DNA of 55,575 nucleotides from Tissierellia bacterium (GCA_012513395.1 JAAZCH010000141.1:1-55575), one strand, 5' to 3'; shown: positions 17,714 to 26,669, counted from the stretch's first letter. A program made the numbers and translations. Notes: generated by a model not told the origin, from the sequence alone.

Positions 17714-18435
17714 ATATCATAACCTCTCGGAGTTATCATGTAACCATCTTCCACGTAAGTGGTTTTATTTCCGATGATTAAAATAGTTTTCATATCCACA
17801 ATTTCATAATCAATGGAGTCCAAAGTAGTTACTGTGATTTCAGTTTCAGGTCTGCCTGAATTTTTAATTATTCCAACTGGCGTAGATGGAGATTTGTGTT
17901 TCAGCATAATCTCTACTGCTTCACGCAAATGCTCTGATCTCTCTTTGGATTTTGGATTATAAAGGGAAATTACAAAATCACCTTGGCTCGCCAAGTCCAC
18001 CCTTTTTAAAATTAAATCCCAAGACGTCATCAAATCACTTAGGCTAATTAGCGCCACGTCATGCATTATTGGTGCCCCCAACTCGCTAGCTGCACTAAAT
18101 GCACTAGTCACCCCAGGAATTACTTCGATATCTATGTCAACTCCCTTTGCAAGTTCAAATATTGGACCTGCCATGCCGTAAAGTCCTGCATCTCCAGTGG
18201 AAATTATGGCAGTAGTCTTTCCCGATTTCGCAAATTCTATTGCTGCTTTACATCTTTCTACTTCACCACGCATTCCTGATGCGTAAGTTTCTTTGTCTCC
18301 AATATATTTTTCTACATAGTTCAGATAGGGCTTATATCCCACTATCACCTCTGAATCTTCCAACGCTTTAATGCATCTTAGCGTGAAGTTTTCTTCTCCA
18401 CCTGGTCCTATTCCTATTACATAAAGTTTTTTCAT
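17710..18435 (-). CDS. cbiH: Cobalt-precorrin-3B C17-methyltransferase
   Basis: A 241-residue SAM-dependent methyltransferase of the tetrapyrrole methylase fold, with GIGPGGEENFTLRCIKALE at the start, STGDAGLYGMAGPIFE as the SAM loop and VIPGVTSAFSAASELGAP. It methylates C17 and drives the ring contraction of the corrin. The motif LYNPKSKERSEHL is typical of CbiH/CobJ. The anaerobic pathway does not need the CobG oxygenase, and none is seen. It overlaps both neighbours by 4 bases. Confidence 0.93.
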   Translation of the reverse strand: MKKLYVIGIGPGGEENFTLRCIKALEDSEVIVGYKPYLNYVEKYIGDKETYASGMRGEVERCKAAIEFAKSGKTTAIISTGDAGLYGMAGPIFELAKGVDIDIEVIPGVTSAFSAASELGAPIMHDVALISLSDLMTSWDLILKRVDLASQGDFVISLYNPKSKERSEHLREAVEIMLKHKSPSTPVGIIKNSGRPETEITVTTLDSIDYEIVDMKTILIIGNKTTYVEDGYMITPRGYDI

Positions 18436-19424
18436 AAATTAATTTCTCCTATTGATACGGTTATTCCGTTGTATTTTTGTCTTCCTGAAATTATTTTTCC
18501 GCCAAGTAAATGACAAGCAGGCTCCGAAACGTTATATACGCCTATAGTATCCTTCACAAATTGAGATTTTTCAAACATATCTTCTACTTTAGCTATCTCT
18601 TCATTTTCAAATACTCTTACGTCACAATTAAAATACTTGGCTGCTTCAAAAATACCTTTTTCGTCCTTTTTAGCTTCTACTGTTCCAAATTTATACAAAG
18701 ACAATTCTGATAACTCTAACTTTTCCAATTCACTTTTAACTGCATTTATAATTCTCTCGCCAGACATATCTTTTTTGCACCCTATGCCCACAGCTAGATT
18801 TTTTGGTCTTAAAATAATATTGGGAATGTCTGGTTTTTCTATAATTTTGTTAGTTACAATTATTATTCCGTCTAAGTTTGATATATTTTTAAGAGAATCT
18901 ACTTCCCTAGTATATTTATAATTTATTAAAGGCAAATCAAAATCAGAATAAAATCCTATAATTTTATTTTCTATCATAAGCATAGATATGACTTTGATGT
19001 CTTTTATATTTTCAATTTGTAAATTGTGTTTTTTTGAATAGACATCCACACTTTCGATTCCGCGATTGTCTGTGGCTGTGGTAATTACTGGATAAGAATT
19101 TAATTCTATCGCCAATTTTTCCGCCAATTCATTTCCGCCGCCGAGATGCCCACTAAGTAGAGAGATTACATTCTTTCCCGTATCGTCAATTACTATAATA
19201 GCTGGGTCTACGTCTTTGGAAATTATGAAGTCTTTAATATATCTTATGGCGATTCCCGTAGAGGAAACAAAAATAATAGACTCCATGTCTCGCCAGCTTT
19301 GTCCAATTAGCTCTCGTATCTTTCCAGAGTATTTGGAGCTTCTAACGTGAGTGGTTTCTATAATATCCGCTATTTTATTTCCTAAAATTTCTCCTTCATC
19401 TGTAAAACTAATTACTAGATTCAT
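18432..19424 (-). CDS. cbiG: Cobalt-precorrin-5A hydrolase
   Basis: 330 residues with the two-domain build of CbiG, which opens the delta-lactone and releases the C2 fragment as acetaldehyde during ring contraction, a step specific to the anaerobic pathway. The N-terminal and central domain shows FVSSTGIAIRYI and LLSGHLGGGNELAEKLA; the C-terminal domain shows LAVGIGCKKDMSGERI and the final CHLLGGKIISGRQKYNGITV. It overlaps cbiF by 17 bases and cbiH by 4. Confidence 0.93.
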   Translation of the reverse strand: MNLVISFTDEGEILGNKIADIIETTHVRSSKYSGKIRELIGQSWRDMESIIFVSSTGIAIRYIKDFIISKDVDPAIIVIDDTGKNVISLLSGHLGGGNELAEKLAIELNSYPVITTATDNRGIESVDVYSKKHNLQIENIKDIKVISMLMIENKIIGFYSDFDLPLINYKYTREVDSLKNISNLDGIIIVTNKIIEKPDIPNIILRPKNLAVGIGCKKDMSGERIINAVKSELEKLELSELSLYKFGTVEAKKDEKGIFEAAKYFNCDVRVFENEEIAKVEDMFEKSQFVKDTIGVYNVSEPACHLLGGKIISGRQKYNGITVSIGEINL

Positions 19425-20175
19425 CTATTCCCTTCCTGAACTTGTGAGTAAATGTCTTGTCGTATAGTTTGGAAAGTTCGTATTCTCCCTCAATAAAATT
19501 CCCCACGAGTATTTGGCTCATTTTTGTAATATTAGCCTCTTTTACTTTTTGAGAAATATCTCCCAAAGTTCCAAAGAGCACTTCTTCATCTGGCCAAGTA
19601 GCTTTAAAAACTACAGCCACCGGAACATCTTCAGAACCATATCCTTTGATTAATTTTTCCACAACAGAGTCTATATCTTGAACCGACAAAAATATAGCCA
19701 TGGATGCTTTATGGGCTGCTAAACTTTCTAGCTCCTCACCTAGAGGCACTGGTGTTCTGCCTTCGTTTCTAGTCAAAATAACTGTCTGGGAAACACTTGG
19801 CAAGGTAAATTCTCTATTTATTGCAGCTGCTGCCGCTGTAAAAGAGCTGACTCCCGGAACAACTTCATATGTGATTCCAAGTCTATCAAGCTCATCGATT
19901 TGCTCTCTGATTGCTCCGTAAATTGTCGGATCTCCTGTGTGAAGTCTAACAATTTTTTTTCCTTCTTCAGTTCCTCTTTCCATGACCTCAATTACATCTT
20001 CAAGTGTCATGGATTTGCTATCGAAAGTTTCACAAGTTTCCTTCGCAAATTTTAAATGTTCAGGACTTACTAAAGATCCTGCCCAAATTATTATGTCAGC
20101 TTCTTCCAAAAGTCTTCTGCCTTTTATGGTAATTAAATCTGGATCTCCAGGACCTGCTCCTACAAAACTAATCAT
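19408..20175 (-). CDS. cbiF: Cobalt-precorrin-4 C11-methyltransferase
   Basis: A 255-residue tetrapyrrole methylase. FVGAGPGDPDLITIKGRRLL opens the protein; LHTGDPTIYGAIREQI is the SAM-binding loop and VVPGVSSFTAAAAAINREF follows. It methylates C11 of cobalt-precorrin-4. ATG at 20175 is preceded by AAAGGGGAG. Length and motifs are normal for CbiF/CobM. It overlaps cbiT by 8 bases. Confidence 0.94.
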   Translation of the reverse strand: MISFVGAGPGDPDLITIKGRRLLEEADIIIWAGSLVSPEHLKFAKETCETFDSKSMTLEDVIEVMERGTEEGKKIVRLHTGDPTIYGAIREQIDELDRLGITYEVVPGVSSFTAAAAAINREFTLPSVSQTVILTRNEGRTPVPLGEELESLAAHKASMAIFLSVQDIDSVVEKLIKGYGSEDVPVAVVFKATWPDEEVLFGTLGDISQKVKEANITKMSQILVGNFIEGEYELSKLYDKTFTHKFRKGIDESSN

Positions 20176-20716
20176 GCTTTCTCCCCTTTACAATAAATAT
20201 TGGATTTTCTCCACGCATAAGACCGATATGGTCCTCCGTAGAAATTTGTGCCAATACCGTTTCTATATCTGTATAATTATATTCTCTCAAAAGTTTTCTA
20301 AACTCTTCCAAATTTTTTAAAGTAATAAAGCTACCAACTAATAATCCACCAGGTTCCAAATTATTCTCCAAATAATTAAAAATCTCCTGTAGATTTCCTG
20401 TGCTTCCACCAACAAAACATTTGTTGATTTTTAAATCAGGCAAATCCTCTGGCGCATTGCCTTGGAATATTTCCAAGTCAACGGCGAATTTTTCTCCATT
20501 TTCTTTTGTAAGTCTCACAGCTTCTAAATTTTTATCTATTGCAAAAACTTTAGCTCCTCGACTTCCTGCTTCTACAGAAATAGAGCCAGTTCCAGAACCT
20601 ATATCAAGAAGTCTATCGTCCTCTTTTATTTCCAAAACTCCAATAATCAAAGTCCTGACGTAAAATTTCGTCATTGGAACCTTGTCTCTTATAAATTCTT
20701 CGTCTTTAATCCACAT
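20168..20716 (-). CDS. cbiT: Cobalt-precorrin-6B C15-methyltransferase (decarboxylating)
   Basis: A 182-residue class I SAM methyltransferase beginning with the CbiT-typical FIRDKVPMTKFYVRTLIIG. The SAM motif LLDIGSGTGSISVEA is near residue 45 and AIDKNLEAVRLTKEN near 70. It methylates C15 and removes the C12 acetate carboxylate. In many species CbiE and CbiT are fused as CobL; here they are separate genes overlapping by 11 bases. Confidence 0.93.
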   Translation of the reverse strand: MWIKDEEFIRDKVPMTKFYVRTLIIGVLEIKEDDRLLDIGSGTGSISVEAGSRGAKVFAIDKNLEAVRLTKENGEKFAVDLEIFQGNAPEDLPDLKINKCFVGGSTGNLQEIFNYLENNLEPGGLLVGSFITLKNLEEFRKLLREYNYTDIETVLAQISTEDHIGLMRGENPIFIVKGRKHD

Positions 20717-21308
20717 ATGGCACCACCAAAACTACCCCTAAACTAGAAGGTTCATCTATTTCTTCACCAATTTTGCTACTAGTAATATATTCATCATCAT
20801 AGGACAAATTATATCCGTAAAAAATTTCTCCAGTTATTCCTAACTTATCTAAGGATTTTGAGATGTAATTTCCGTTGTGTATCTTGTCGATTAAAAAAGC
20901 ATATTCTCCTTTTGTCCAGTCGATTTTAGAGAAATCAAACTCTCTGCCGTGAACTGAAAAGGTATTTACATGGGAATAGGATTTTTGAATTTTAGACATA
21001 AAGTATTGCAAGCTAGAAATCCCTGGATAGATACTAGATATTTCAATGCCTTTTCTTCTAATGAGCTCCACAACGCCAAAAAAATTAGGATCTCCCGAAG
21101 CTAAAACCAAAGTGTCCTCATTTGATTTCTCTATTAACTCCAGCAATTCATCCATTCGATTTACTTCCAAGATATCTTCTCGTAAATCTTTCAAGCTGTC
21201 TTTTATCCTACCAAAGGCGATAACTCTTTGGCTATCCTTTATAAGCTCTTGTACTTCTGCAGTCAACAGTTTTGGATTTCCTGGACCTGCTCCTGCAATT
21301 TTAATCAA
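20706..21308 (-). CDS. cbiE: Cobalt-precorrin-7 C5-methyltransferase
   Basis: A 200-residue tetrapyrrole methylase with AGAGPGNPKLLTAEVQELI at the start and LASGDPNFFGVVELI as the SAM loop, then YPGISSLQYFMSKI. It methylates C5. The start is TTG at 21308, inside the last codons of cbiD, with GAGGTG about 5 bases upstream; no nearby ATG fits the family start. It works with CbiT encoded next to it. Confidence 0.92.
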   Translation of the reverse strand: MIKIAGAGPGNPKLLTAEVQELIKDSQRVIAFGRIKDSLKDLREDILEVNRMDELLELIEKSNEDTLVLASGDPNFFGVVELIRRKGIEISSIYPGISSLQYFMSKIQKSYSHVNTFSVHGREFDFSKIDWTKGEYAFLIDKIHNGNYISKSLDKLGITGEIFYGYNLSYDDEYITSSKIGEEIDEPSSLGVVLVVPYVD

Positions 21309-22386
21309 ACTTCACACCTCGCTTCATGGAATACATTCTAACTCCCACTTCTATATCGTCATCTTTTAAATATTTTTTTATTCTCTCTTCAGCGCCTTTT
21401 TCCATCTTTTTTATAATATAGCCTAGATTTTTTGAGACCAAATACTCCGTAGCTTCTTCTGCAGACAAGAGTAAGTCTATTTCTTCTAGGATTTCTCTTT
21501 CGACTCCATCTAGTGCCATGTAATAAACAAAGGCCTCCATCCGCAAGTCCACCACTTCGTTATGGGTGTTGTAAGCTCCCAAAGATAATTTTGCAAATTT
21601 TCCCACGTGTCCTATTAGATAAAATCTTCTAAATCCTAATTTGTAAGCATATTTTAAAGACTTTCCTATGAAGTTAGAAATCTTTACAGAATGATCTAAA
21701 TTCATCTCCTCTTTTGCAAAATCCACGCCATAATTTCCCGGAGTTAAGACAATAGTCCCATCGACCCCGTAGTTTTCCGCAATACTTTTTATTTCTAAAT
21801 ATATAGTTTTTATAAATGCATCTTCGCTCATGGGATAGACTATTCCTTTGGTTCCTATGATAGAAATTCCACCTTCAATGCCGATATTTTTGTTGAAAGT
21901 TCTTTTAGATACTTCTACACCTTCTGGCGCGAAAATTTCCACATTGAATCCTTGAGTAGACGAAACTTTTCTAAGTTCCTTTTCTATCATCTGTCTCGGA
22001 ACAGGATTGATGGCGTAATCTCCAATCTCTCCATAAATTCCTTTTTTAGTAATTCTTCCAATTCCAATTCCACCACTGATATTTATTTCTTCATCTTCAC
22101 GCAAGGTGACCTTAGAAAATATTTCCATTCCATCAGTGGAGTCTGCATCGTCTCCCCCATCCTTTGTAACAGAACAAAGGGCGAAGTCTTCTCCTATTTC
22201 TATATTATTTAAAGGCAGTAGCAAATCTATTCCTGCAGGAGTAGAAATTTCTACTCCTGCAATTTTTTGCTTATTTAATAGCATAATTGCTGCCCCTTTA
22301 GTAGCGGCAGCAGCACAACTTCCTGTGGTATAACCACATCTTAAATTTTCTCCGTCCTTGTCTATATATAGTTCTAGTTTTCTCAT
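21301..22386 (-). CDS. cbiD: Cobalt-precorrin-5B C1-methyltransferase
   Basis: 361 residues with the CbiD signature LRCGYTTGSCAAAATKGAA at the N terminus, VTKDGGDDADSTDG near residue 75 and the GNYGVDFA stretch near 225. It performs C1 methylation in the anaerobic pathway and is unrelated to the other methylases. The start ATG overlaps the cbiC stop by 4 bases. Confidence 0.95.
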   Translation of the reverse strand: MRKLELYIDKDGENLRCGYTTGSCAAAATKGAAIMLLNKQKIAGVEISTPAGIDLLLPLNNIEIGEDFALCSVTKDGGDDADSTDGMEIFSKVTLREDEEINISGGIGIGRITKKGIYGEIGDYAINPVPRQMIEKELRKVSSTQGFNVEIFAPEGVEVSKRTFNKNIGIEGGISIIGTKGIVYPMSEDAFIKTIYLEIKSIAENYGVDGTIVLTPGNYGVDFAKEEMNLDHSVKISNFIGKSLKYAYKLGFRRFYLIGHVGKFAKLSLGAYNTHNEVVDLRMEAFVYYMALDGVEREILEEIDLLLSAEEATEYLVSKNLGYIIKKMEKGAEERIKKYLKDDDIEVGVRMYSMKRGVKFD

Positions 22387-23003
22387 CTTTCGACTAGCAT
22401 ATACATTAGCGCGTTAATTACAGAAGCTGCCACATTACTTCCGCCCTTGTTGCCTACTGTAGTAACTTGGGGGATGTCATATTTTCTCAGCTCTTCTTTA
22501 GATTCAGCTGCTCCCACAAAACCCACAGGCACGCCAATTACAAAATCTGGTTTTAGATTTCCTTCGTCCACTTCTTCTAAAAGTTTGAAAAGTGCTGTAG
22601 GCGCGTTCCCCACTGAAAAACAAGTTATCCCTTCGTCGATAGCTTTTTGAATAGCGGCTTGGGATCTAGTGGTTTTATTTTTCTTAGCAGTTTCAAATAC
22701 ATCGGCATCGCCAATATAACAAACTATTTCCACGCCAAGTTTTTCCAAAGCTTGTTTGTTTATTCCAGCTTTAGTCATTTGAGTGTCGGTATAAATTTTC
22801 TTTCCGAGGTTTAAAGCATCTAGTGCGTGTTCAATAAAATCTTCCTTAAATTCTATAATTTCACTGTAAGACACATCTCCTGTAGTGTGGATTATTCTCT
22901 TTGCTACTACCAATTCATCTTCTGTAAAGTTTACATCTTTCAGCGATTCTTGGATAATATCCATACTCTTAATTTCTATTTCCATTGGGTTATTTATATA
23001 CAT
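22383..23003 (-). CDS. cbiC: Cobalt-precorrin-8 methylmutase
   Basis: 206 residues of the CbiC/CobH family, which moves a methyl group from C11 to C12 to give cobyrinate. The likely catalytic His lies in AKRIIHTTGDVSY near residue 50; TDTQMTKAGINK and VIGVPVGFVGAAESKEEL are family marks. ATG at 23003 has AAGGAG 5 bases away and overlaps the end of cbiA by 10 bases. Confidence 0.94.
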   Translation of the reverse strand: MYINNPMEIEIKSMDIIQESLKDVNFTEDELVVAKRIIHTTGDVSYSEIIEFKEDFIEHALDALNLGKKIYTDTQMTKAGINKQALEKLGVEIVCYIGDADVFETAKKNKTTRSQAAIQKAIDEGITCFSVGNAPTALFKLLEEVDEGNLKPDFVIGVPVGFVGAAESKEELRKYDIPQVTTVGNKGGSNVAASVINALMYMLVER

Positions 23004-24307
23004 TTTTTCTCCTTGATAAAACTAATTATATTTTCTATTATGTTCTCATTTCCACAAAAGTTTATATGTTGAAATGAAAAGTAGGAATTTCCTAATTTGT
23101 ATCCGCATTGCCATTCTTTGGTCAAGCTCGCTTTTTTAACTCGGCTTATAGGTTCTTCCAACCCCTCATAATATGTATAATGATACTCGTGAGCTGGATA
23201 TTTTGTACCTGCTTTTCCCAAAATACAATCTTGGCTTAACTCTACATTTACATATCCAAAATTTTGCAACCTGTTGCCGATATGAACTACTCCATTTAGT
23301 ACGCCACACATTTTTGCGCCACCTAATTCCTTAGATAAATACGAAAGTCCACCTGATTCTCCATAAATTATTCCTTTGTTTTCATGAAATTCTTTTATGG
23401 ATTCCAGCATGGAGGTATTTCTAGATAGATTATATTTAAAATTCTCTACTTTGCCTCCAGGAATGTAGATAATATCCACTTCGGGTACTTTTTTGTCGTA
23501 CAGGGGAGAAAAGTATTCTATTTCAAAATATTTTTCTAATAGCTTTTCATTTTCTCCATAATGAAATGAAAATGCCATATCTTTGGCGATTCCCATTTTA
23601 AATCCTGAAAATTGGCCATCAGGAAGTTCTTCCTTTTTGACTTCATTCATCAACTCAATTATTCTATCTAGATTTATAGTTTCTTCCGTAATGATTGCCG
23701 CATCAGTTAGGTTTTTGCTAAACTCCTCCACCATTACTGGCTCGATTAAACCCAGCTCTTCATTGGGAATTTGTAAGTTTTCAAATTGTTCAATGTGGCC
23801 TAAAACTTCTAGTTCTAAATTTTCTTCCACCATTTGTTTTAACTGATGATACATCATTTTTCTAGTCATGGAAAAGATTATGCCCTTTATTCTACCTTCA
23901 GAATAATCCAAAATTCCTTTTAACTTTGGAATTATGGAAAACATCTCTCCTTGAGGCCTGTATACTAAAATCGTGTTGATGTCCAAGGATTTGGCGATGT
24001 CAAAAGCCGATGCCTTAGTACCTCTTCCTATTCCATCAAAATACCCCATAGCCCCTTCGACAATTCCCATCTCTCCGTAGTTCAAGGATATAGCTTTTCT
24101 CATTCCTTCTTCACTCATTAAGTGCAAATCCAGATTGCTTCTAGCGTTTCCAGTTGCTATTGATAAGAACTTGGAATCTATAAAGTCAGGCCCACACTTA
24201 AATCCTCGAACATCATAGCCCTTTTCATTTAACAGTCTCGACAAAACTATCGTAGTGATAGTTTTGCCAGAGTTGCTTCCAGGTGCAGCTAGCTGGATGA
24301 GTTTCAT
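22994..24307 (-). CDS. cbiA: Cobyrinate a,c-diamide synthase, glutaminase Cys replaced by Ser
   Basis: 437 residues. The N-terminal dethiobiotin-synthetase-like ATPase has Walker A APGSNSGKT (residues about 8-16). The C-terminal class I glutaminase domain runs from about 245 on. CbiA amidates the a and c side chains of cobyrinate using ATP and glutamine-derived ammonia. The nucleophile elbow, normally GECGG, reads YGESGGLSYL: Ser318 (TCA at 23354-23356) replaces the catalytic Cys. The downstream catalytic His remains in YPAHEYHYTYYEG. Two base changes separate TCA from a Cys codon, so a one-base error is unlikely. It may use free ammonia or be less active. Overlaps cbiK by 4 bases. Confidence 0.93.
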   Translation of the reverse strand: MKLIQLAAPGSNSGKTITTIVLSRLLNEKGYDVRGFKCGPDFIDSKFLSIATGNARSNLDLHLMSEEGMRKAISLNYGEMGIVEGAMGYFDGIGRGTKASAFDIAKSLDINTILVYRPQGEMFSIIPKLKGILDYSEGRIKGIIFSMTRKMMYHQLKQMVEENLELEVLGHIEQFENLQIPNEELGLIEPVMVEEFSKNLTDAAIITEETINLDRIIELMNEVKKEELPDGQFSGFKMGIAKDMAFSFHYGENEKLLEKYFEIEYFSPLYDKKVPEVDIIYIPGGKVENFKYNLSRNTSMLESIKEFHENKGIIYGESGGLSYLSKELGGAKMCGVLNGVVHIGNRLQNFGYVNVELSQDCILGKAGTKYPAHEYHYTYYEGLEEPISRVKKASLTKEWQCGYKLGNSYFSFQHINFCGNENIIENIISFIKEKKCI

Positions 24308-25059
24308 AAAATCTCCTCTAGCTTTTTGTAAAACAAATCGTTAATTTCAGTCCTTTCACATAGTCCTTTTAATTCAACTTCTACATCAAAGCCCCTTTGC
24401 TTTAACATACTCGCCCAAGAATCTTCATCATCTGAACCCATATCATTTTTAGCATGGTCTCCTGCAACTAATAAGAAAGGAGTTAGAAGTACTTTTTTCT
24501 CTTCAATTTCTTCAAGTTTTTCCAAAACATTATCGAACTCCAGACCACCTTCTACAGTGCCCACATAAATTTTTTCACCCATTTCATCTAACTTCTGTTG
24601 TAAGTCGAAATAAGCTTTATCAACATCTACAGTAGTTCCATGTCCCATTAAAATAGTAGGCTTATCTTGGAATAAATTCTTTAAAACTTTTGCAACATTT
24701 TCCATATCTTCTTCATCCGTCAATAAAGCTTCGGAAAACCTAATATTAAGTCTTTTATCGTTATTATAAACTTTTGCTTGTTTAATTATTTTTTCATATT
24801 CAATTCCAGGAATTACATACAAGGACAAAACGCTAATATCTCTTATTCCATTTTCTTCCATGTGGAGTAGCGCTTCAGGCATATTAAAATAATTAATATC
24901 CCTTTTTTTCAAAGCATTTCTTACCATTTCCGAACTAAAAGAGTGTACAGTGTAAATATCAGGATACATTTTTTTTAATTGGTTTTTAATTCTGTCAATA
25001 GAAGCTCCAAAAGCATCCATATGAGTAGTACCAAAACTTGCAATGATTATACCTTTCAT
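24304..25059 (-). CDS. cbiK: Sirohydrochlorin cobaltochelatase
   Basis: A 251-residue class II chelatase that inserts Co2+ into sirohydrochlorin at the start of the anaerobic route. The N terminus IIIASFGTTHMDAF is typical of CbiK. The two metal-binding histidines known in Salmonella CbiK have counterparts in LMGHGTTVDVDKAY near residue 140 and VAGDHAKNDMGS near 200. No signal peptide, so it is the cytoplasmic form. ATG has an AAGGAGG site and overlaps cbiL by 4 bases. Confidence 0.94.
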   Translation of the reverse strand: MKGIIIASFGTTHMDAFGASIDRIKNQLKKMYPDIYTVHSFSSEMVRNALKKRDINYFNMPEALLHMEENGIRDISVLSLYVIPGIEYEKIIKQAKVYNNDKRLNIRFSEALLTDEEDMENVAKVLKNLFQDKPTILMGHGTTVDVDKAYFDLQQKLDEMGEKIYVGTVEGGLEFDNVLEKLEEIEEKKVLLTPFLLVAGDHAKNDMGSDDEDSWASMLKQRGFDVEVELKGLCERTEINDLFYKKLEEIL

Positions 25060-25706
25060 TTTTTCCTCCTTGCCAAAATAAGTGAAATATAATCTCGTTC
25101 TTTCAAAATCTCTGACTTGTCTTCCAGAATAATTTCTTCAGGCAAACTAGCCCTCTGAATGTATTTATACTCAAAACCAAAACGTTCTAATCTATCTAGC
25201 TCATCTTCTTCCAATTTAAATGCTTTTAAAATTGCCAACGAATCTGCCTTTGGATTTTCCAAAGGTATTCTATCTATGACAGAAAATTCCTCGCCGGTAA
25301 AAGCCAAAGGCGAATTAGATCTACCAGCAGCACCTACAAAGGATGGAATTCCTGATATTATTTCCAAATGAACATCATCACTAAAAAATTCCATCATATT
25401 AATAAAAGTGGAATAGTAAGTGGGATCTCCTATAGTTAAAAATGCTCCAGCTTTTCCTTCTCCAACATTTTCTTCCATGATTTTTGCATTTTGAATATAT
25501 ATTTCTTCTGTAACTTTCCCCATTGGAAAATCTAAGAAGACGATTTCTTTTCCTTCAATAAATTCTGCAGCTGTATCAAGCGCCATATTTTTTCCTTTAT
25601 TATTAGGCGCAAAGATAACATCAACCTCTTTCATAATGCGCACAGCTTTTAGTGTTAATAATTCCGGATCTCCCGGTCCAGTTCCTATACCATAAATTTT
25701 CTTCAA
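25056..25706 (-). CDS. cbiL: Cobalt-precorrin-2 C20-methyltransferase
   Basis: About 216 residues of the tetrapyrrole methylase fold: IYGIGTGPGDPELLTLKAVR at the start, TIGDPTYYSTFINMMEF as the SAM loop and IISGIPSFVGAAGRSNSPL. It methylates C20, the first peripheral methylation after cobalt insertion. TTG at 25706 is the likely start because GGAGG lies 5 bases upstream; the longer frame upstream runs into the riboswitch expression platform. First gene of the cbi operon. Confidence 0.92.
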   Translation of the reverse strand: MKKIYGIGTGPGDPELLTLKAVRIMKEVDVIFAPNNKGKNMALDTAAEFIEGKEIVFLDFPMGKVTEEIYIQNAKIMEENVGEGKAGAFLTIGDPTYYSTFINMMEFFSDDVHLEIISGIPSFVGAAGRSNSPLAFTGEEFSVIDRIPLENPKADSLAILKAFKLEEDELDRLERFGFEYKYIQRASLPEEIILEDKSEILKERDYISLILARRKK

Positions 25707-25775
25707 TTTTTCCTCCAAAAAAAGCACATCGATAATCTCAATGTGCAATCTTATTTATTACAAATAATAAAATCC

Positions 25776-25966
25776 GCCCTTGAGTCCGAAGGGTAAATCT
25801 ACATCTCGATTTTGTGTTCTGACTTAGACTCACAGCTAATATCTCGCCTTCCCAAAATACATCAGTGGCTTGACCAAACGGTCATGAGATACGCTCATCT
25901 TTCACAGCAGCGATCCTGTGTGGGAATCTCACCCAACTTCCAAGGCACTATGCCTTATAATCAAGA
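25776..25966 (-). ncRNA. Cobalamin riboswitch controlling the cbi operon
   Basis: Reading the minus strand from 25966: a small hairpin AAGGCA/TGCCTT, the element GGGTGAGATTCCCACACAG, the B12 box AAGCCACTG (25863-25871), GGGAAGGCG, and GAGTCTAAGTCAGAA. These blocks occur in the order of the AdoCbl aptamer. CCCTT/AAGGG at 25777-25793, followed by a T-rich run, looks like the terminator half of the expression platform. It ends about 70 bases before the cbiL start, so the whole operon should be shut down by cobalamin. It fills most of the 25749-26100 gap. Confidence 0.9.
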
Positions 25967-26100
25967 ATTTTAAATTTTCAAAAATGAAGTATCATTTCAC
26001 AAATTAAGTATATTATACCTCAAAGTCATAGTCAATGTTAATACCTTTTGAAAAGATTTATGCAATTGACCCATACGTTTTTTATGTAAAAATGTTCAAA

Positions 26101-26479
26101 TCATTCTACAACCATAGGTATTGATGATTTTTTTATAAATTCAATTATCCTAGAATTATCTTCGTCATAATAATAAAATTTTTCTTTATATAGATTCACT
26201 AGAAAGTCTTTCTCTCCTTGAAAAAAATATGTATAGTCTGAGATTTGTTCATATTGCCCGCTATCATAAATATTATTATTAAACAATATTGTATAGTTCC
26301 CTTCTCCATCCACACTCATATCGTAGGAATAATTTATAAACTCTGACGACTGATAGGAACCTACTATATAACGTGTAGGTTTTGAATCATTTAAGTAAAC
26401 TGTAAAAAAAAACCAAAAAAATTATTACGCATATTTGCAAAAAACAAAAGAATTTCGTCCATTTTTTATCTAATTTCAT
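26101..26479 (-). pseudogene. Small membrane-anchored protein, frameshifted at a 9-base homopolymer
   Basis: ATG at 26479, with AAGGAG upstream, reads MKLDKKWTKFFCFLQICVII, a membrane helix, and then stops at a TGA after 30 codons. One frame over, the sequence continues without a stop: TVYLNDSKPTRYIVGSYQSS to a natural stop at 26101. The switch point is a run of nine A on the plus strand (26404-26412); with eight, the frame is continuous and gives a 125-residue protein (378 bases including the stop). The C-terminal part is acidic, aromatic and likely extracytoplasmic. I do not recognise the family. It may be a pseudogene, a slippage-controlled gene or a homopolymer sequencing error. Confidence 0.65.
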
Positions 26480-26609
26480 CAATATAAATTTCTCCTTAAT
26501 TTTTAAAATATAATTGTGTTATTATTATAACTTATAATCAGATAATATGAAATAATCATCGTGATGGTTTCTTCATTTTTCGTAAGATTAAAAATATTAC
26601 AGAAAATCT

Positions 26610-26639
26610 TAGACATAATTAATAATTTTATATTATAAT
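26610..26639 (+). promoter_or_regulatory. Promoter of pta
   Basis: TAGACA (-35, 26610-26615), an 18-base AT spacer and TATAAT (-10, 26634-26639) lie about 30 bases ahead of the pta start. Sequence prediction only. The rest of the 26480-26609 gap shows nothing clear. Confidence 0.5.
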
Positions 26640-26669
26640 AGTATTATAGAAAAATCTAAGGAGGAAATC

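Noticed and set aside
25707..25748. N-terminal extension of CbiL to 25748
   Set aside because: The extension MHIEIIDVLFLEEK covers the strong GGAGG site and has no family match; TTG at 25706 fits both the site and the protein start.
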